Source: Rhodopirellula sp.
Lineage (GTDB): Bacteria; Planctomycetota; Planctomycetia; Pirellulales; Pirellulaceae
DNA length: 64,000 nucleotides
Reading direction: 5' to 3'
NCBI GenBank assembly: GCA_024644085.1
Contig: JAHELS010000003.1
Span: 1 to 64,000 of the forward strand
Part shown: piece by piece, positions 40,190 to 50,293 of the stretch
Numbering within the stretch: position 1 is the stretch's first letter
Layout of the letters: every line of letters starts with the position of its first letter
Program-made: the position numbers and the translations under genes
Notes under the pieces: generated by a model
Databases searched by the model: none
The model's input: the letters and a program-made list of their open reading frames with translations, nothing else
Told to the model about the DNA's origin: nothing

Positions 40190-41650
40190 ATGCGACGATT
40201 CCTAACTTTTCTGTTGTACTGCCCCAGATGTTTGCTGTTCGCGGCAGCAGTTATGGTTGGCTCTGAACTTTGCGCGGCCGATAACGACCGCCCCAACATT
40301 ATCTACATCATGACCGATGATCTCGGTTACGGTGACCTGGGATGCTACGGCCAGGAGGTCATAAAAACACCGAACCTGGACAAACTGGCGTCCGAAGGGC
40401 TGAGGTTCACTGATCACTATGCCGGGCACACCGTCTGCCGCCCGTCACGATTGGTGCTTTGGACAGGGCAACACGTCGGCCACACTGGGCTGACGGGCAA
40501 CCGCTCGCGAAGCTTGTCCGGCAGCGAAACGACGGTCGCTCGCTTGCTGAAAGATGCGGGGTACGCAACCGGCGGCGTGGGCAAGTGGGCACTTGGTCAC
40601 GTCCAGGACGCCAGCGAAGTCAACAATCCGGGGCACCCGAATAACAACGGCTTCGATTACTGGATGGGTTATTTGAATCAAAGCAATGCCCACAACTTTT
40701 ATCCGACTTTTCTTTGGGAGAATCAGTCGCAAGTCAGATTGCCGGGCAACGTTATCGGGGATTTTCCCGACGGACGCGGCCGAGTCGCATCGAAGAAGGT
40801 GACTTATTCCCACGACGTGATGACCGACGCCGCTCTGCAATTCGTGCGCGACCACAAACACCAACCGTTTCTCCTGCATATTCATTGGACGATCCCGCAC
40901 GCGAATAACGAAGGCGGTCGCGTCAGCGGCGACGGAATGGAGGTTCCTGACTACGGACAATATTCCGAACAGGATTGGCCCAATCCGGAAAAAGGTTTCG
41001 CAGCCATGATTTCGCGCATGGACCGGGATGTTGGACGGCTCGTCGCCTTGCTGAAAGATCTATCACTTGACCAGCAGACCGTGATTTTTTTTACCTCGGA
41101 CAATGGACCGCACAACGAAGGTGGGCACGACCACGAGTTCTTCGACTCCAACGGGCCGTTGAACGGTTACAAACGCTCGATGCACGACGGCGGAATTCGC
41201 GTCCCGATGATCGCGCGATGGCCCGGCAAGATCGAACCGGGCACCGTAACCGATCATCCGTCCGCCTTCTGGGACTTTTTGCCAACCGCGTGCGAATTGG
41301 CGGGCGTAGCGCCACCGCATCCCTACGACGCGTCGCAGAGGATGGGAATCGACGGGATCTCCTATCTGCCGACACTCTTGGGCAAGCCGGATCAACAATC
41401 CAGGCACGAGTACCTTTACTGGGCAAGCCAGGAAGGTACCACTTCAATCGGTGTTCGGATGGGAACATGGAAGTTGGTCCAGTATCGTCAGAATAAACCT
41501 CGCGCGAAAGAGCCGCCGGACGACGAGTGGCGCCTGTACGACTTGAGCACCGACGTCGGCGAACAACGCGACGTCGCTGCGAGTCACCCTGAGGTCGTCA
41601 ATAAGATGCTCGGGCTGCTACAGCGCGACGGACTGTTGGAATCCCGCTGA
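40190..41650 (+). CDS. Sulfatase (arylsulfatase-like)
   Basis: NIIYIMTDDLGYGDLGCYGQEVIKTPNLDKLA; CRPSR motif; signal peptide. Confidence 0.93.
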   Translation: MRRFLTFLLYCPRCLLFAAAVMVGSELCAADNDRPNIIYIMTDDLGYGDLGCYGQEVIKTPNLDKLASEGLRFTDHYAGHTVCRPSRLVLWTGQHVGHTGLTGNRSRSLSGSETTVARLLKDAGYATGGVGKWALGHVQDASEVNNPGHPNNNGFDYWMGYLNQSNAHNFYPTFLWENQSQVRLPGNVIGDFPDGRGRVASKKVTYSHDVMTDAALQFVRDHKHQPFLLHIHWTIPHANNEGGRVSGDGMEVPDYGQYSEQDWPNPEKGFAAMISRMDRDVGRLVALLKDLSLDQQTVIFFTSDNGPHNEGGHDHEFFDSNGPLNGYKRSMHDGGIRVPMIARWPGKIEPGTVTDHPSAFWDFLPTACELAGVAPPHPYDASQRMGIDGISYLPTLLGKPDQQSRHEYLYWASQEGTTSIGVRMGTWKLVQYRQNKPRAKEPPDDEWRLYDLSTDVGEQRDVAASHPEVVNKMLGLLQRDGLLESR

Positions 41651-41751
41651 AATGCTCCGCGCGGAAGGCACAGCGACTTTACCGGAGGTCGAATCCCGAC
41701 AGGAGCCTGGCCTTTCCTGCCTGCGGGGCACATCGCGTAAGAGCGGAACGA

Positions 41752-42549
41752 ATGGCTGAATCGAACCTGCCCAGGACTGCGGATTGGTTCCAAAGTGGAT
41801 TCCATCGCTTTCTGCGTCCCTATCTGAAGCGCCACTTCGACGCGATCGCGGTCGAACGGCGATCGCTTGTCCAGTGCGTACCCGATCCAGAGGCTCCACT
41901 GATTGTTTACGGGAACCATCCCTCTTGGTGGGATCCACTGATCGCGCACTTTTTCAATCGAACGGTCTTTCCGAATCGACAGTTTTACGCGCCGATCGAT
42001 GCCGAAGCCTTGAAGCAATACCGCGTCTTTGAAAAACTCGGGTTCTTTGGCGTACAACTGGATTCCGCAAGTGGCGCGTCATCGTTTCTAAGCCGCTGCA
42101 ACGAAATCGTTGACAAAGGCGGCGCAGCCTCAATCTGGATGACGCCCGAGGGTCGTTTCTCCGATGCCCGCGACCATTCGGCCACCCTGATGCCCGGCCT
42201 GGCGCACCTTTGCGCGCGAATTGAATTCGGAAACGTTATGCCGGTCGCATTGGAATATGTCTTCTGGGACGAACGGCTTCCCGTCTGCTTGATCCAACTT
42301 GGAAACCCGATTGAGATTCACCGGCAGAGTGAACTGAACAAGACTCAATGGAACGATCTGCTCACGACCCGTCTGCGGCAGTGCCAGAGAGACCTCGCGG
42401 TCCTTGCGATCGCACGTTCGTCTGGGCCATTTCACAACCTGATGAAGGGAAGCCCGGGTGCGGGTCTCGTTTACGATACGATGCGGCGAATCAAGTCGGC
42501 TGTAAGTGGGAAATCGTTTCGCGCCCAGCACGGAGACCAGTTCGAATGA
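41752..42549 (+). CDS. 1-acyl-sn-glycerol-3-phosphate acyltransferase-like (PlsC family)
   Basis: LIVYGNHPSWWDPLIAHFF (NHxxxxD) and IWMTPEGRFSD motifs. Confidence 0.85.
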   Translation: MAESNLPRTADWFQSGFHRFLRPYLKRHFDAIAVERRSLVQCVPDPEAPLIVYGNHPSWWDPLIAHFFNRTVFPNRQFYAPIDAEALKQYRVFEKLGFFGVQLDSASGASSFLSRCNEIVDKGGAASIWMTPEGRFSDARDHSATLMPGLAHLCARIEFGNVMPVALEYVFWDERLPVCLIQLGNPIEIHRQSELNKTQWNDLLTTRLRQCQRDLAVLAIARSSGPFHNLMKGSPGAGLVYDTMRRIKSAVSGKSFRAQHGDQFE

Positions 42550-43673
42550 TTCTGGCCCTGTCCATCGCCGGAGTATTATTCGCGTTGCTGCCGGCTGCAG
42601 TTTTCATGGCGAATCTACCGCTATTTAAATTCGATCAGGCGATACCCGACTGCGAGGGCGCCGGGACACCCGTTTCCGTGCTGATCCCAGCTCGCGACGA
42701 AGAACTTTCGATCGGCAGGAGTATCGAAGCGGCGCTCTCAAGCAACGGCGTCAGCGTCGAAGTGGTCGTTCTTGACGACGATTCGCAAGATGCGACCGCT
42801 GATGTCGTCCGGCGGTATGCCGATTCCGACATCCGTGTCCGATACGTCGCCGGGAAACCCCTGCCGGCCGAATGGAACGGCAAACAGCACGCATGCAAAC
42901 AACTCGCCGGAGCAGCGTCACACGAACGATTGCTTTTTGTCGACGCCGATGTCCGCCTGGAACCCATGGCTCTGGTCCGGCTGGTCGCTTACCAGGACGA
43001 ACACGATCTTGCGCTGTTGAGTGCGTTTCCGCGGCAGGAAACAGGCACGTGGTTGGAAAAGTGGATCATTCCGCTGATGCATTTCATTCTGCTCGGTTTC
43101 TTGCCGATGGCTCGAATGCGTTCGAGCACACATCCCGCCTACGCCGCCGGCTGCGGGCAATTATTCATGACTCGTCGGGACGATTATGAACGAGCAGGTA
43201 CCCACGCGCGAATCCATGATTCGAGGCATGACGGTGTAAAACTTCCACGCATCTACCGTCACGCCGGATTGATGACGGATGTTGTCGACGGAACAGAGCT
43301 GGCTCGATGCCGCATGTACCACAATGCATCGGAAGTCATTCGGGGCGTTCTGAAGAACGCCGTCGAGGGAATCGCGAATCCTCGCTTGATCACTTTTTTC
43401 TCGGTGGTATTGATCGGCGGCAGCGTGATGCCTGTTGTCACATTCGCGTTGGCAATCAGTACAGGGCACCACGTGGCTGCAATTGTTTCTTTGGTCGGCG
43501 TCATACTGGGACATCTACCACGTGCGCTCGCCGCTGTGCATTTTCGACAATCCGTCAGCGGGGTTCTTTTCCACAGCCCCGCGACGCTGGTTTTCGTTTC
43601 TCTGCAATGGATGGCGCTCGCGATTCGTATCGCCGGGCGAAAAATTGCCTGGCGCGGCCGAACCGACACCTGA
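42546..43673 (+). CDS. Family 2 glycosyltransferase, membrane-associated
   Basis: Internal ATG of ORF 42348 overlapping the upstream stop by 4 bp; PVSVLIPARDEELSIGRSIEAAL, VVLDDDSQDATADVV, FVDADVRL, multiple C-terminal TM helices. Confidence 0.88.
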   Translation: MILALSIAGVLFALLPAAVFMANLPLFKFDQAIPDCEGAGTPVSVLIPARDEELSIGRSIEAALSSNGVSVEVVVLDDDSQDATADVVRRYADSDIRVRYVAGKPLPAEWNGKQHACKQLAGAASHERLLFVDADVRLEPMALVRLVAYQDEHDLALLSAFPRQETGTWLEKWIIPLMHFILLGFLPMARMRSSTHPAYAAGCGQLFMTRRDDYERAGTHARIHDSRHDGVKLPRIYRHAGLMTDVVDGTELARCRMYHNASEVIRGVLKNAVEGIANPRLITFFSVVLIGGSVMPVVTFALAISTGHHVAAIVSLVGVILGHLPRALAAVHFRQSVSGVLFHSPATLVFVSLQWMALAIRIAGRKIAWRGRTDT

Positions 43674-43724
43674 CGGTTCGGGTATCATCGAGTGCTCCTT
43701 TTCCATCGGCGGAGTCACGACGCT

Positions 43725-45212
43725 ATGTTTCGGACGGGTTACTGTGCCGCGCTTCTTTTAACTTTTACGATTCTCGCTGTCGCGCAGACCCCCGACGCGC
43801 AGACCCCCGATGCCCCTCCGAATATTGTCATCGTGCTTGCCGATGACCTGGGTTACGGGGACCTTCGGTGCTATGGCCACGCGACAATCCAGAGTCCCAA
43901 CATTGACCGTTTCGCTGCTGATGGGATTCGGCTGACAAGTTGCTATTCCGCACACCCGAATTGTTCGCCCGCGCGTGCCGGACTGATGACCGGGCGAACC
44001 CCGTTTCGAATCGGGATCTACAACTGGATCCCGATGTTTTCTCCGATGCACGTTCGCCAAGAGGAAACGACGATTGCAACATTGTTGCGCAACGCTGGAT
44101 ACGACACCTGCCATGTCGGAAAATGGCACCTCAATGGTGATTTCAACAAGCCAAACCAACCGCAACCATCCGATCACGGATTCAATCACTGGTTCTCGAC
44201 GCAAAACAATGCGCTGCCGAACCATCGGAACCCAGAAAACTTCGTGCGAAACGGAAACGAAGTAGGGCCTCTCGAGGGGTATTCCGCCCAGCTCGTAGCG
44301 TCCGAAGCGGCCAAGTGGTTGACCGACGGACGCGATACGGAAAAACCCTTTTTCCTCTTTGCCTGTTTTCATGAACCGCATGAGCCGATCGCCTCGGCAC
44401 CGGAATTCACGCAGCGGTACTCATCCGACGATCCAAGCTTTGCCGCGCATCACGGAAATGTCACACAGTTGGATGATGGCTTTGGAAGGATTCTCGCTGC
44501 GCTGGACAGCCTCGATGTGCGAATGAATACGCTGGTGTTCTTTACCAGTGATAACGGTCCCGCAATCACACCGATGCACCCGCATGGCTCAGCCGGCCCG
44601 CTGCGCGACAAGAAGGGTGCAATTTACGAAGGTGGCATTCGCGTCCCGGGAATTATTCAATGGCCCGGGCACATCCAGCCCGGTACGACCAATGACACCC
44701 CGATCAGCGGCGTCGATCTTTTGCCAACGCTCTGCGAGATTGCCGGCATCGATTTGCCCAAGGAGACCGTGCTTGATGGAACGAGCATTGTTCCCGTTTT
44801 CCAGCAGAAGCCGATTCAGCGGTCTAAACCTTTGTATTGGCAATTCAATCGCGCCAAAAGCAGCGTGAAGGTCGCTGTTCGTGAGGGAAAATGGAAATTG
44901 GTTGCCGGGCTGACCCAAGCGGGCCCCGACCGTGGTGCTGATCTGACCGAGCAGGAGATGGCCCAGATCAAGTCCGCCGAGCTGATCGGTTTTGAACTTT
45001 ACAACCTGCAGGATGACATCGGCGAATCGACGAACCTGGTGAATGTAGAGAAAGCGGTATTCGAGGCACTGAAGAAGGAAATGTCATCAATCTTCGACGA
45101 GATCCGGTTCGATCCCGTCGAATGGCCGTCATGGGAATGGCCGCGGTATGAGTCGTCGCGAATTGAGTGGCCTGAGTACTGGTTGAATCGCAAGCAGCTC
45201 AAGCAAAAGTGA
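43725..45212 (+). CDS. Sulfatase
   Basis: Signal peptide; PPNIVIVLADDLGYGDLRCYGHATIQSPNIDRFA; CSPAR motif in NCSPARAGLMTGR. Confidence 0.93.
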   Translation: MFRTGYCAALLLTFTILAVAQTPDAQTPDAPPNIVIVLADDLGYGDLRCYGHATIQSPNIDRFAADGIRLTSCYSAHPNCSPARAGLMTGRTPFRIGIYNWIPMFSPMHVRQEETTIATLLRNAGYDTCHVGKWHLNGDFNKPNQPQPSDHGFNHWFSTQNNALPNHRNPENFVRNGNEVGPLEGYSAQLVASEAAKWLTDGRDTEKPFFLFACFHEPHEPIASAPEFTQRYSSDDPSFAAHHGNVTQLDDGFGRILAALDSLDVRMNTLVFFTSDNGPAITPMHPHGSAGPLRDKKGAIYEGGIRVPGIIQWPGHIQPGTTNDTPISGVDLLPTLCEIAGIDLPKETVLDGTSIVPVFQQKPIQRSKPLYWQFNRAKSSVKVAVREGKWKLVAGLTQAGPDRGADLTEQEMAQIKSAELIGFELYNLQDDIGESTNLVNVEKAVFEALKKEMSSIFDEIRFDPVEWPSWEWPRYESSRIEWPEYWLNRKQLKQK

Positions 45213-45364
45213 ATCGGCGTCCGCCGCTTGCTAGCATTGGATCAGGCTGGTTTGGCTTTCGGCATTTCGCTACAAGACGTGCCCGGGATGGCATGTCGAT
45301 TTGACGGCGATTCGGTAGTCCCGGCGAGAGAAGCCCCCAGACTCGTCAAGGATGACGAAAACTG

Positions 45365-47359
45365 ATGACGGATTTCGGTCGCGTATTGAGATTGGCTGCC
45401 CGCAAGCGTTGGTCGCTGGCCGGAATCCTTTTGAGTTCGCTGATCGTTGCCGTTCTTTGGGGCGCGAACATTGGCACGCTCTATCCGTTGGTGGAAGTCG
45501 TTTTCAAGGGCGACAGTCTGCCCGACTATGCGGCTCGCAAGATTGACGAAGCCGACCTGCGGCTGATCGAACTGGATGACAAGATCTGTGAGCTCAGCAG
45601 CCAGTTGGCCGAATCCACGGGCCAAACTGCGGACGATATCCGATTGAAGATCGAGTCGGCCGAAGTCGAGCGCAAGGTCGTTGCTGATTCGGTCTACTAC
45701 GTCACTCGAATGCAACCTTCGATTACCAAATATGCACCTGAAGGTGCCTACGCGACACTGCTGGTGATCGTCGGCGCGTTGATAGCCGGAACCGCGATCA
45801 AGCTGGTCGCTCTGATGGCCAACTTGATGCTGGTCCAGTACGTCGCAGAGAAAACTTCGGTGGAACTGAGGTCTATTTTTTTCCGCAAGGCACTCCACCT
45901 GGACTTGGACTCGTTCGGCGAAAATGGATCCGCGGAATTGACGGCGCGTTTGACCAATGACATCACGCACGTCTCGACAGGAATCACTGTACTGTTCGGA
46001 CGTCTGCTACGTGAACCGTTGAAAATGCTTGTCTGCCTGGGCGGGGCGATGTTTGTGTGTTGGCGACTCCTGTTGCTCGTCATGATCGTGACGCCGTTGG
46101 TCGCGTTGGTGATGCATCACCTGAGCCGTGCGATCCGTCGTGCCAGCCGCCGGGCCATGGAAGAGATGAGCCAGCTATACGGGATGTTGAACGATGCCTT
46201 CGCCGGCATTCGCGTCGTCAAGGCGTTTAACACCCAGGCGTTTGAGCGGGCCAAGTTCAATCAGGGAACAACCGCGTTTTATCGCAAGTCGATGAAGATG
46301 GCGTTTTATAACACGCTGGCCCGCAGCAGCAGCGAGATGTTGGGAATGACAACCGTTGGCCTGGCGATCCTGGCGGGCGGGTACCTGGTCGTCAACCAGA
46401 AAACTCACTTGCTCGGCATCCAAATGAGTCCGCAACCGTTGAATGTCGGCCAGGTTCTGATGTTCTTTGGATTTCTGATTGGCGCGTCCGATCCGGCGAG
46501 AAAGCTGACGGATGTTTGGAGCGGACTGCAGCGAGGGATTGCGGCAACGACGCGCGTTTACCAGGTCATCGACCAGCCGGTGCGCGTGCGCGACATTGAG
46601 AACCCACGTTCGACGCCGCGCCCGCACAAAAAGATCACATTCAAAAACGTTGCTTACCAATATCCCTCGGGACCGATCGTTCTGCGCGGTATCGACTTGA
46701 CAATCCAGCACGGCGAAACGATCGCGGTCGTAGGACCCAACGGCAGTGGCAAAAGCACGCTGGTTAGCTTGTTGTGCCGATTTGACGACCCGCAATCGGG
46801 TAGTGTCTGCCTTGATGACGTGCCAGTGCCCGAATTACGGATGCGAGACTTGCGTCGGCGGATCGCCTTGGTAACCCAGCGGACTGTGTTGTTCGACGAC
46901 ACGATCGAGAACAACATTCGTTACGGATCGCCCGGCGCCGATGCCCACGCGGTCGTTCGTGCAGCCAAGCTCGCGTTTGCGGACGAATTCATTCGTCGAA
47001 AAACACCCGATGGCTACCAAACGATTCTCGGAGCTGGCGGAATGCGGCTGTCCGGCGGGCAAATGCAGCGGATTGCACTCGCCCGCGCCTTCTTGCGACA
47101 GCCCGACATACTGATCCTTGACGAAGCGACGAGCCAGATCGACTTGGAGAGCGAACGGTTGATTCATCAGGCGCTCGAGAAATTCCTCGTGAATCGGACC
47201 GGCGTCATGATTACCCACCGCGGCACCAGCTTGGCGATGGCCGATCGCGTCGTCGTGATCGAAGGAGGACGAATTGCGGACGACGGGCGGCATGCGGACC
47301 TGGTTCAGCGAAACCGGTTCTATCAGAGTCTGTGCGGCGAAATGCGAAAGAGCGCCTGA
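45365..47359 (+). CDS. ABC transporter, permease-ATPase half-transporter (MsbA-like)
   Basis: VVGPNGSGKSTLVSLL Walker A, RLSGGQMQRIALARAFLRQPDILILDEATSQID signature/Walker B; six-TM exporter domain. Confidence 0.92.
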   Translation: MTDFGRVLRLAARKRWSLAGILLSSLIVAVLWGANIGTLYPLVEVVFKGDSLPDYAARKIDEADLRLIELDDKICELSSQLAESTGQTADDIRLKIESAEVERKVVADSVYYVTRMQPSITKYAPEGAYATLLVIVGALIAGTAIKLVALMANLMLVQYVAEKTSVELRSIFFRKALHLDLDSFGENGSAELTARLTNDITHVSTGITVLFGRLLREPLKMLVCLGGAMFVCWRLLLLVMIVTPLVALVMHHLSRAIRRASRRAMEEMSQLYGMLNDAFAGIRVVKAFNTQAFERAKFNQGTTAFYRKSMKMAFYNTLARSSSEMLGMTTVGLAILAGGYLVVNQKTHLLGIQMSPQPLNVGQVLMFFGFLIGASDPARKLTDVWSGLQRGIAATTRVYQVIDQPVRVRDIENPRSTPRPHKKITFKNVAYQYPSGPIVLRGIDLTIQHGETIAVVGPNGSGKSTLVSLLCRFDDPQSGSVCLDDVPVPELRMRDLRRRIALVTQRTVLFDDTIENNIRYGSPGADAHAVVRAAKLAFADEFIRRKTPDGYQTILGAGGMRLSGGQMQRIALARAFLRQPDILILDEATSQIDLESERLIHQALEKFLVNRTGVMITHRGTSLAMADRVVVIEGGRIADDGRHADLVQRNRFYQSLCGEMRKSA

Positions 47360-47475
47360 GTGGGCAGCATTCATTTTTTTGCGTTCGCCCTCGCCGCGGT
47401 CGGAGTTCTGGTATTTCCTCGAATCGACGCTTTTGGCTATACGATTCGTGGTCACTTGCCCAGAGAGAACGCAGG

Positions 47476-48177
47476 ATGAACAACACTCCCACCACGCCTA
47501 CCTTTTCGGAAATCATCCGCTCCTACCCGTTTCGGGTCGGGATCTACGCTGTGATCACCTTTGCCCTGTTTGAATGGGTCTATTGGGCGGTTGGAACTCG
47601 AGGTGCCGACGCGATTGGCAAAGAAAACGGGCCCGTCGAGATGGCACAGGTCGTGTTGGCGGTGATCGGCGCAGTGGGTCTTTTCTGTGCCGCGCGATGG
47701 ACAATGATTGGCCGCGCCGGACTGATTGTCTGCGCGTCAGTGGTAACCTATGCCGCCGCGCGTGAATCGGATGCGGTTTTCGAGGCCTTGCTGTTCGACG
47801 ACGCGTACAAGTGGGTCGTAGGTCTGCCGCTGGGAGTGCTTTGTTTCTCGGTGATTTATGCCGAGCGACGTCAATTCATGGCCGACACGATGTGGCTGAT
47901 GCGACACCCCGCTGCAACGTTGTTCGCAATCGCCGGTGTGTATTTGTGTTTCGTGTGCCAAATCCTCGATCGGCCGAACATGTGGACGACCGTCGGCGAT
48001 GCCGAGGCTGTTGGGACTGCAAAGGCCTTGGTGGAAGAATTCGCGGAACTGTTCGCCTACCTGCTGCTGGCGTTTTCCGGATTTGAAGCCGCGGTGCTGG
48101 CTCGACGTGGCCAAATGATTGCGAGTAAGGCTAAACGCACCATGGCACCAGTCGAAATCTACAAGATGGCGGCATGA
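47476..48177 (+). CDS. Multi-TM hypothetical membrane protein
   Basis: MNNTPTTPTFSEIIRSYPFRVGIYAVITFALFEWVYWAVG... with several hydrophobic helices. Confidence 0.75.
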   Translation: MNNTPTTPTFSEIIRSYPFRVGIYAVITFALFEWVYWAVGTRGADAIGKENGPVEMAQVVLAVIGAVGLFCAARWTMIGRAGLIVCASVVTYAAARESDAVFEALLFDDAYKWVVGLPLGVLCFSVIYAERRQFMADTMWLMRHPAATLFAIAGVYLCFVCQILDRPNMWTTVGDAEAVGTAKALVEEFAELFAYLLLAFSGFEAAVLARRGQMIASKAKRTMAPVEIYKMAA

Positions 48178-48188
48178 CGCCACTTCGC

Positions 48189-48536
48189 TCAAGCTGCGGT
48201 TTCGCCACCGTTTTCGGATCGCGGCATCGGTAACCGCCGACCGACGAGCCAGCATCCCAACAGCACCATGCTGAGTGTGACCAGGATTCCCGTATCCAAC
48301 TCAATTACCGGGGCCGTCCATTGGCTCGGACCGATTTGCTCGCGTTGAAACGATTCGATGTAGGCCGCCTTGAAAGAATACGCCATCAGCGCAGTCGCAG
48401 CGTGCCAAGCGAATAAAAGCGTAAAGAGACCCATTCCGAGACTTGCCCGCTTCCAGGCATAGAGGCCGGTGATCAGGACCCCAGCAGCGCAAAGCACCAG
48501 CACGACAACCGTCCACGATAGTAGAGTGAATCCCAT
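48189..48536 (-). CDS. Small membrane protein
   Basis: MGFTLLSWTVVVLVLCAAGVLITGLYAWKRASLGMGLFTLLFAWHAATALMAYS...; about 3 TM helices. Confidence 0.65.
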   Translation of the reverse strand: MGFTLLSWTVVVLVLCAAGVLITGLYAWKRASLGMGLFTLLFAWHAATALMAYSFKAAYIESFQREQIGPSQWTAPVIELDTGILVTLSMVLLGCWLVGRRLPMPRSENGGETAA

Positions 48537-48638
48537 TTGATGAACCAGTTCTCAGGACAGGTTGTTGCTTCCCCGGGCCGTCATTCGCCACAAAAAGGAC
48601 AGTCTTGTTGTTTGCCACACATATCCATCGAATGTTAT

Positions 48639-49022
48639 CTATTGAGCGAACACAAGTCGGACCAATCCCATCGTGAGTGCAAAAACGAACCCGTAAGAAA
48701 ACCGATCGAGCATCATCCTCTGCTTACCCTTCGCCTCACGATATTTTCCGGTCCACTCAAATGCCAACCCCAGCAGGATGGGAGTGATCGCGAGATTCGC
48801 GTACTGAACGATCGGGTTATCGATCAGGTGCCTGGGCATGAGCAGCAGGCTGAGTGCCCCGCCGACCAGTCCGAGCATGAAATAGGCGAAGAGAACGAGA
48901 CCCTTGTGGAACTTCTGCTCTTTGCGAAACGGTTCCAGAAGCGAGCGAAAGCCAAACTCGAACAAGGCTTGAACGAGCACTTCGCCAACCAACTGCAGCA
49001 GCAATTCGAAAATCAATTCCAC
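48639..49022 (-). CDS. Small membrane protein
   Basis: MELIFELLLQLVGEVLVQALFEFGFRSLLEPFRKEQKFHKGLVLFAYFMLGLVGGALSLLLMP...; about 3 TM helices. Confidence 0.75.
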   Translation of the reverse strand: MELIFELLLQLVGEVLVQALFEFGFRSLLEPFRKEQKFHKGLVLFAYFMLGLVGGALSLLLMPRHLIDNPIVQYANLAITPILLGLAFEWTGKYREAKGKQRMMLDRFSYGFVFALTMGLVRLVFAQ

Positions 49023-49089
49023 GCAAGCTTCCTGTCACGCCGGCGCGGGGCGCACCACCACGCCGGACTGTGGAATTCACCAAGATTGT

Positions 49090-50031
49090 CTAGAGGCCGA
49101 GGTCGCCGAAGAGTGGCGTGCTGAGATATCGTTCGCCAAGGCTGCACATGATCGTAACGATCCGTTTGCCCTTCATGTCTGGCCGAGCGGCGACCTGGGC
49201 GGCAGCCCAAAGGTTCGCACCGCTGCTGATACCGGCTACGATCCCTTCTTCTTTGGCAAGCTTCCGGCCCCATTCGAACGCGTCCTCGTCGTCGACCTGG
49301 ACAACGTCGTCGACGATCGATGTGTCGAGGTTTTTGGGGACAAATCCAGCTCCGATTCCCTGGATGCGGTGCTTGCCGGGATCACCGCCGCTGATGACCG
49401 GCGAATGTTTCGGTTCCACGGCAATCGCCTTGAAATCCGGATTGTGTTTCTTGATGAACCGGGCGACACCGGTAATCGTCCCGCCTGTACCCACCCCGGC
49501 GACGATGGCGTCGATATTCTGTCCGCTGTCTGCCCAAATCTCAGGCCCTGTCGTCGCTTCGTGAATGGCCGGATTGGCGGGGTTCTCGAACTGCTGAGGC
49601 ATGAACGAATTGTCGGTGGTTTCAACCAACTCGGCCGCGCGATTGATGGCACCTTTCATGCCTTCACCGGCAGGCGTCAAGACAAGGTTTGCCCCCATCG
49701 CGCGCAACAGCGCCCGGCGTTCGACAGACATCGACTCGGGCATCGTCAATGTCAATTTGTAACCCTTGGCAGCACAAACAAATGCCAGCGCGATGCCCGT
49801 ATTGCCGCTGGTCGGTTCGATGATATGCGTATCCTTGTTGATGTTTCCGTCTCGCTCGCCGGCTTCGATCATCGCGACGCCGATACGGTCCTTGACGCTG
49901 TTGAGCGGTTGAAAGAATTCGCACTTGGCAAAGATCGTCGCTCCACCTTCGGGGCCAAGGCGATTGATTTGAATCATCGGCGTGTCACCGATCGCTTGCG
50001 AAGCGTCGGCGTAGGTTTTGTCGCGGGGCAT
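49090..50031 (-). CDS. cysK: Cysteine synthase A
   Basis: NSVKDRIGVAMIEAGE (PLP Lys), EPTSGNTGIALAFV, GTGGTITGVARF. Confidence 0.95.
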   Translation of the reverse strand: MPRDKTYADASQAIGDTPMIQINRLGPEGGATIFAKCEFFQPLNSVKDRIGVAMIEAGERDGNINKDTHIIEPTSGNTGIALAFVCAAKGYKLTLTMPESMSVERRALLRAMGANLVLTPAGEGMKGAINRAAELVETTDNSFMPQQFENPANPAIHEATTGPEIWADSGQNIDAIVAGVGTGGTITGVARFIKKHNPDFKAIAVEPKHSPVISGGDPGKHRIQGIGAGFVPKNLDTSIVDDVVQVDDEDAFEWGRKLAKEEGIVAGISSGANLWAAAQVAARPDMKGKRIVTIMCSLGERYLSTPLFGDLGL

Positions 50032-50293
50032 GAGGACCTCAGGGGACAGTTGACAGTTTGGTGTGACGGAAAATCGCTCAGGACTCAGGCGTGTTAAAGA
50101 GTGTGAATCGATTTCACAGGCGTGATGATCTCTTCAACGATGGCTGACATCGCGTCATTGTTGATGAGTTTCAGCCGGGCTGCAATGCAGGTTCAAGTCC
50201 GCGACCCGACGACACAACCGATCGCAAGAGCGGACTCAGAAACATTGCCGTAGGCGTAGAGATCGCACGGCCTGGAAAAGATCGTGGCCAACG

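Noticed and set aside
43783-43812. 15-bp duplication (CGCAGACCCCCGACG) encoding QTPDA-QTPDA at the sulfatase signal-peptide end
   Set aside because: Real duplication, but in a tolerant linker after the signal peptide; little functional implication.
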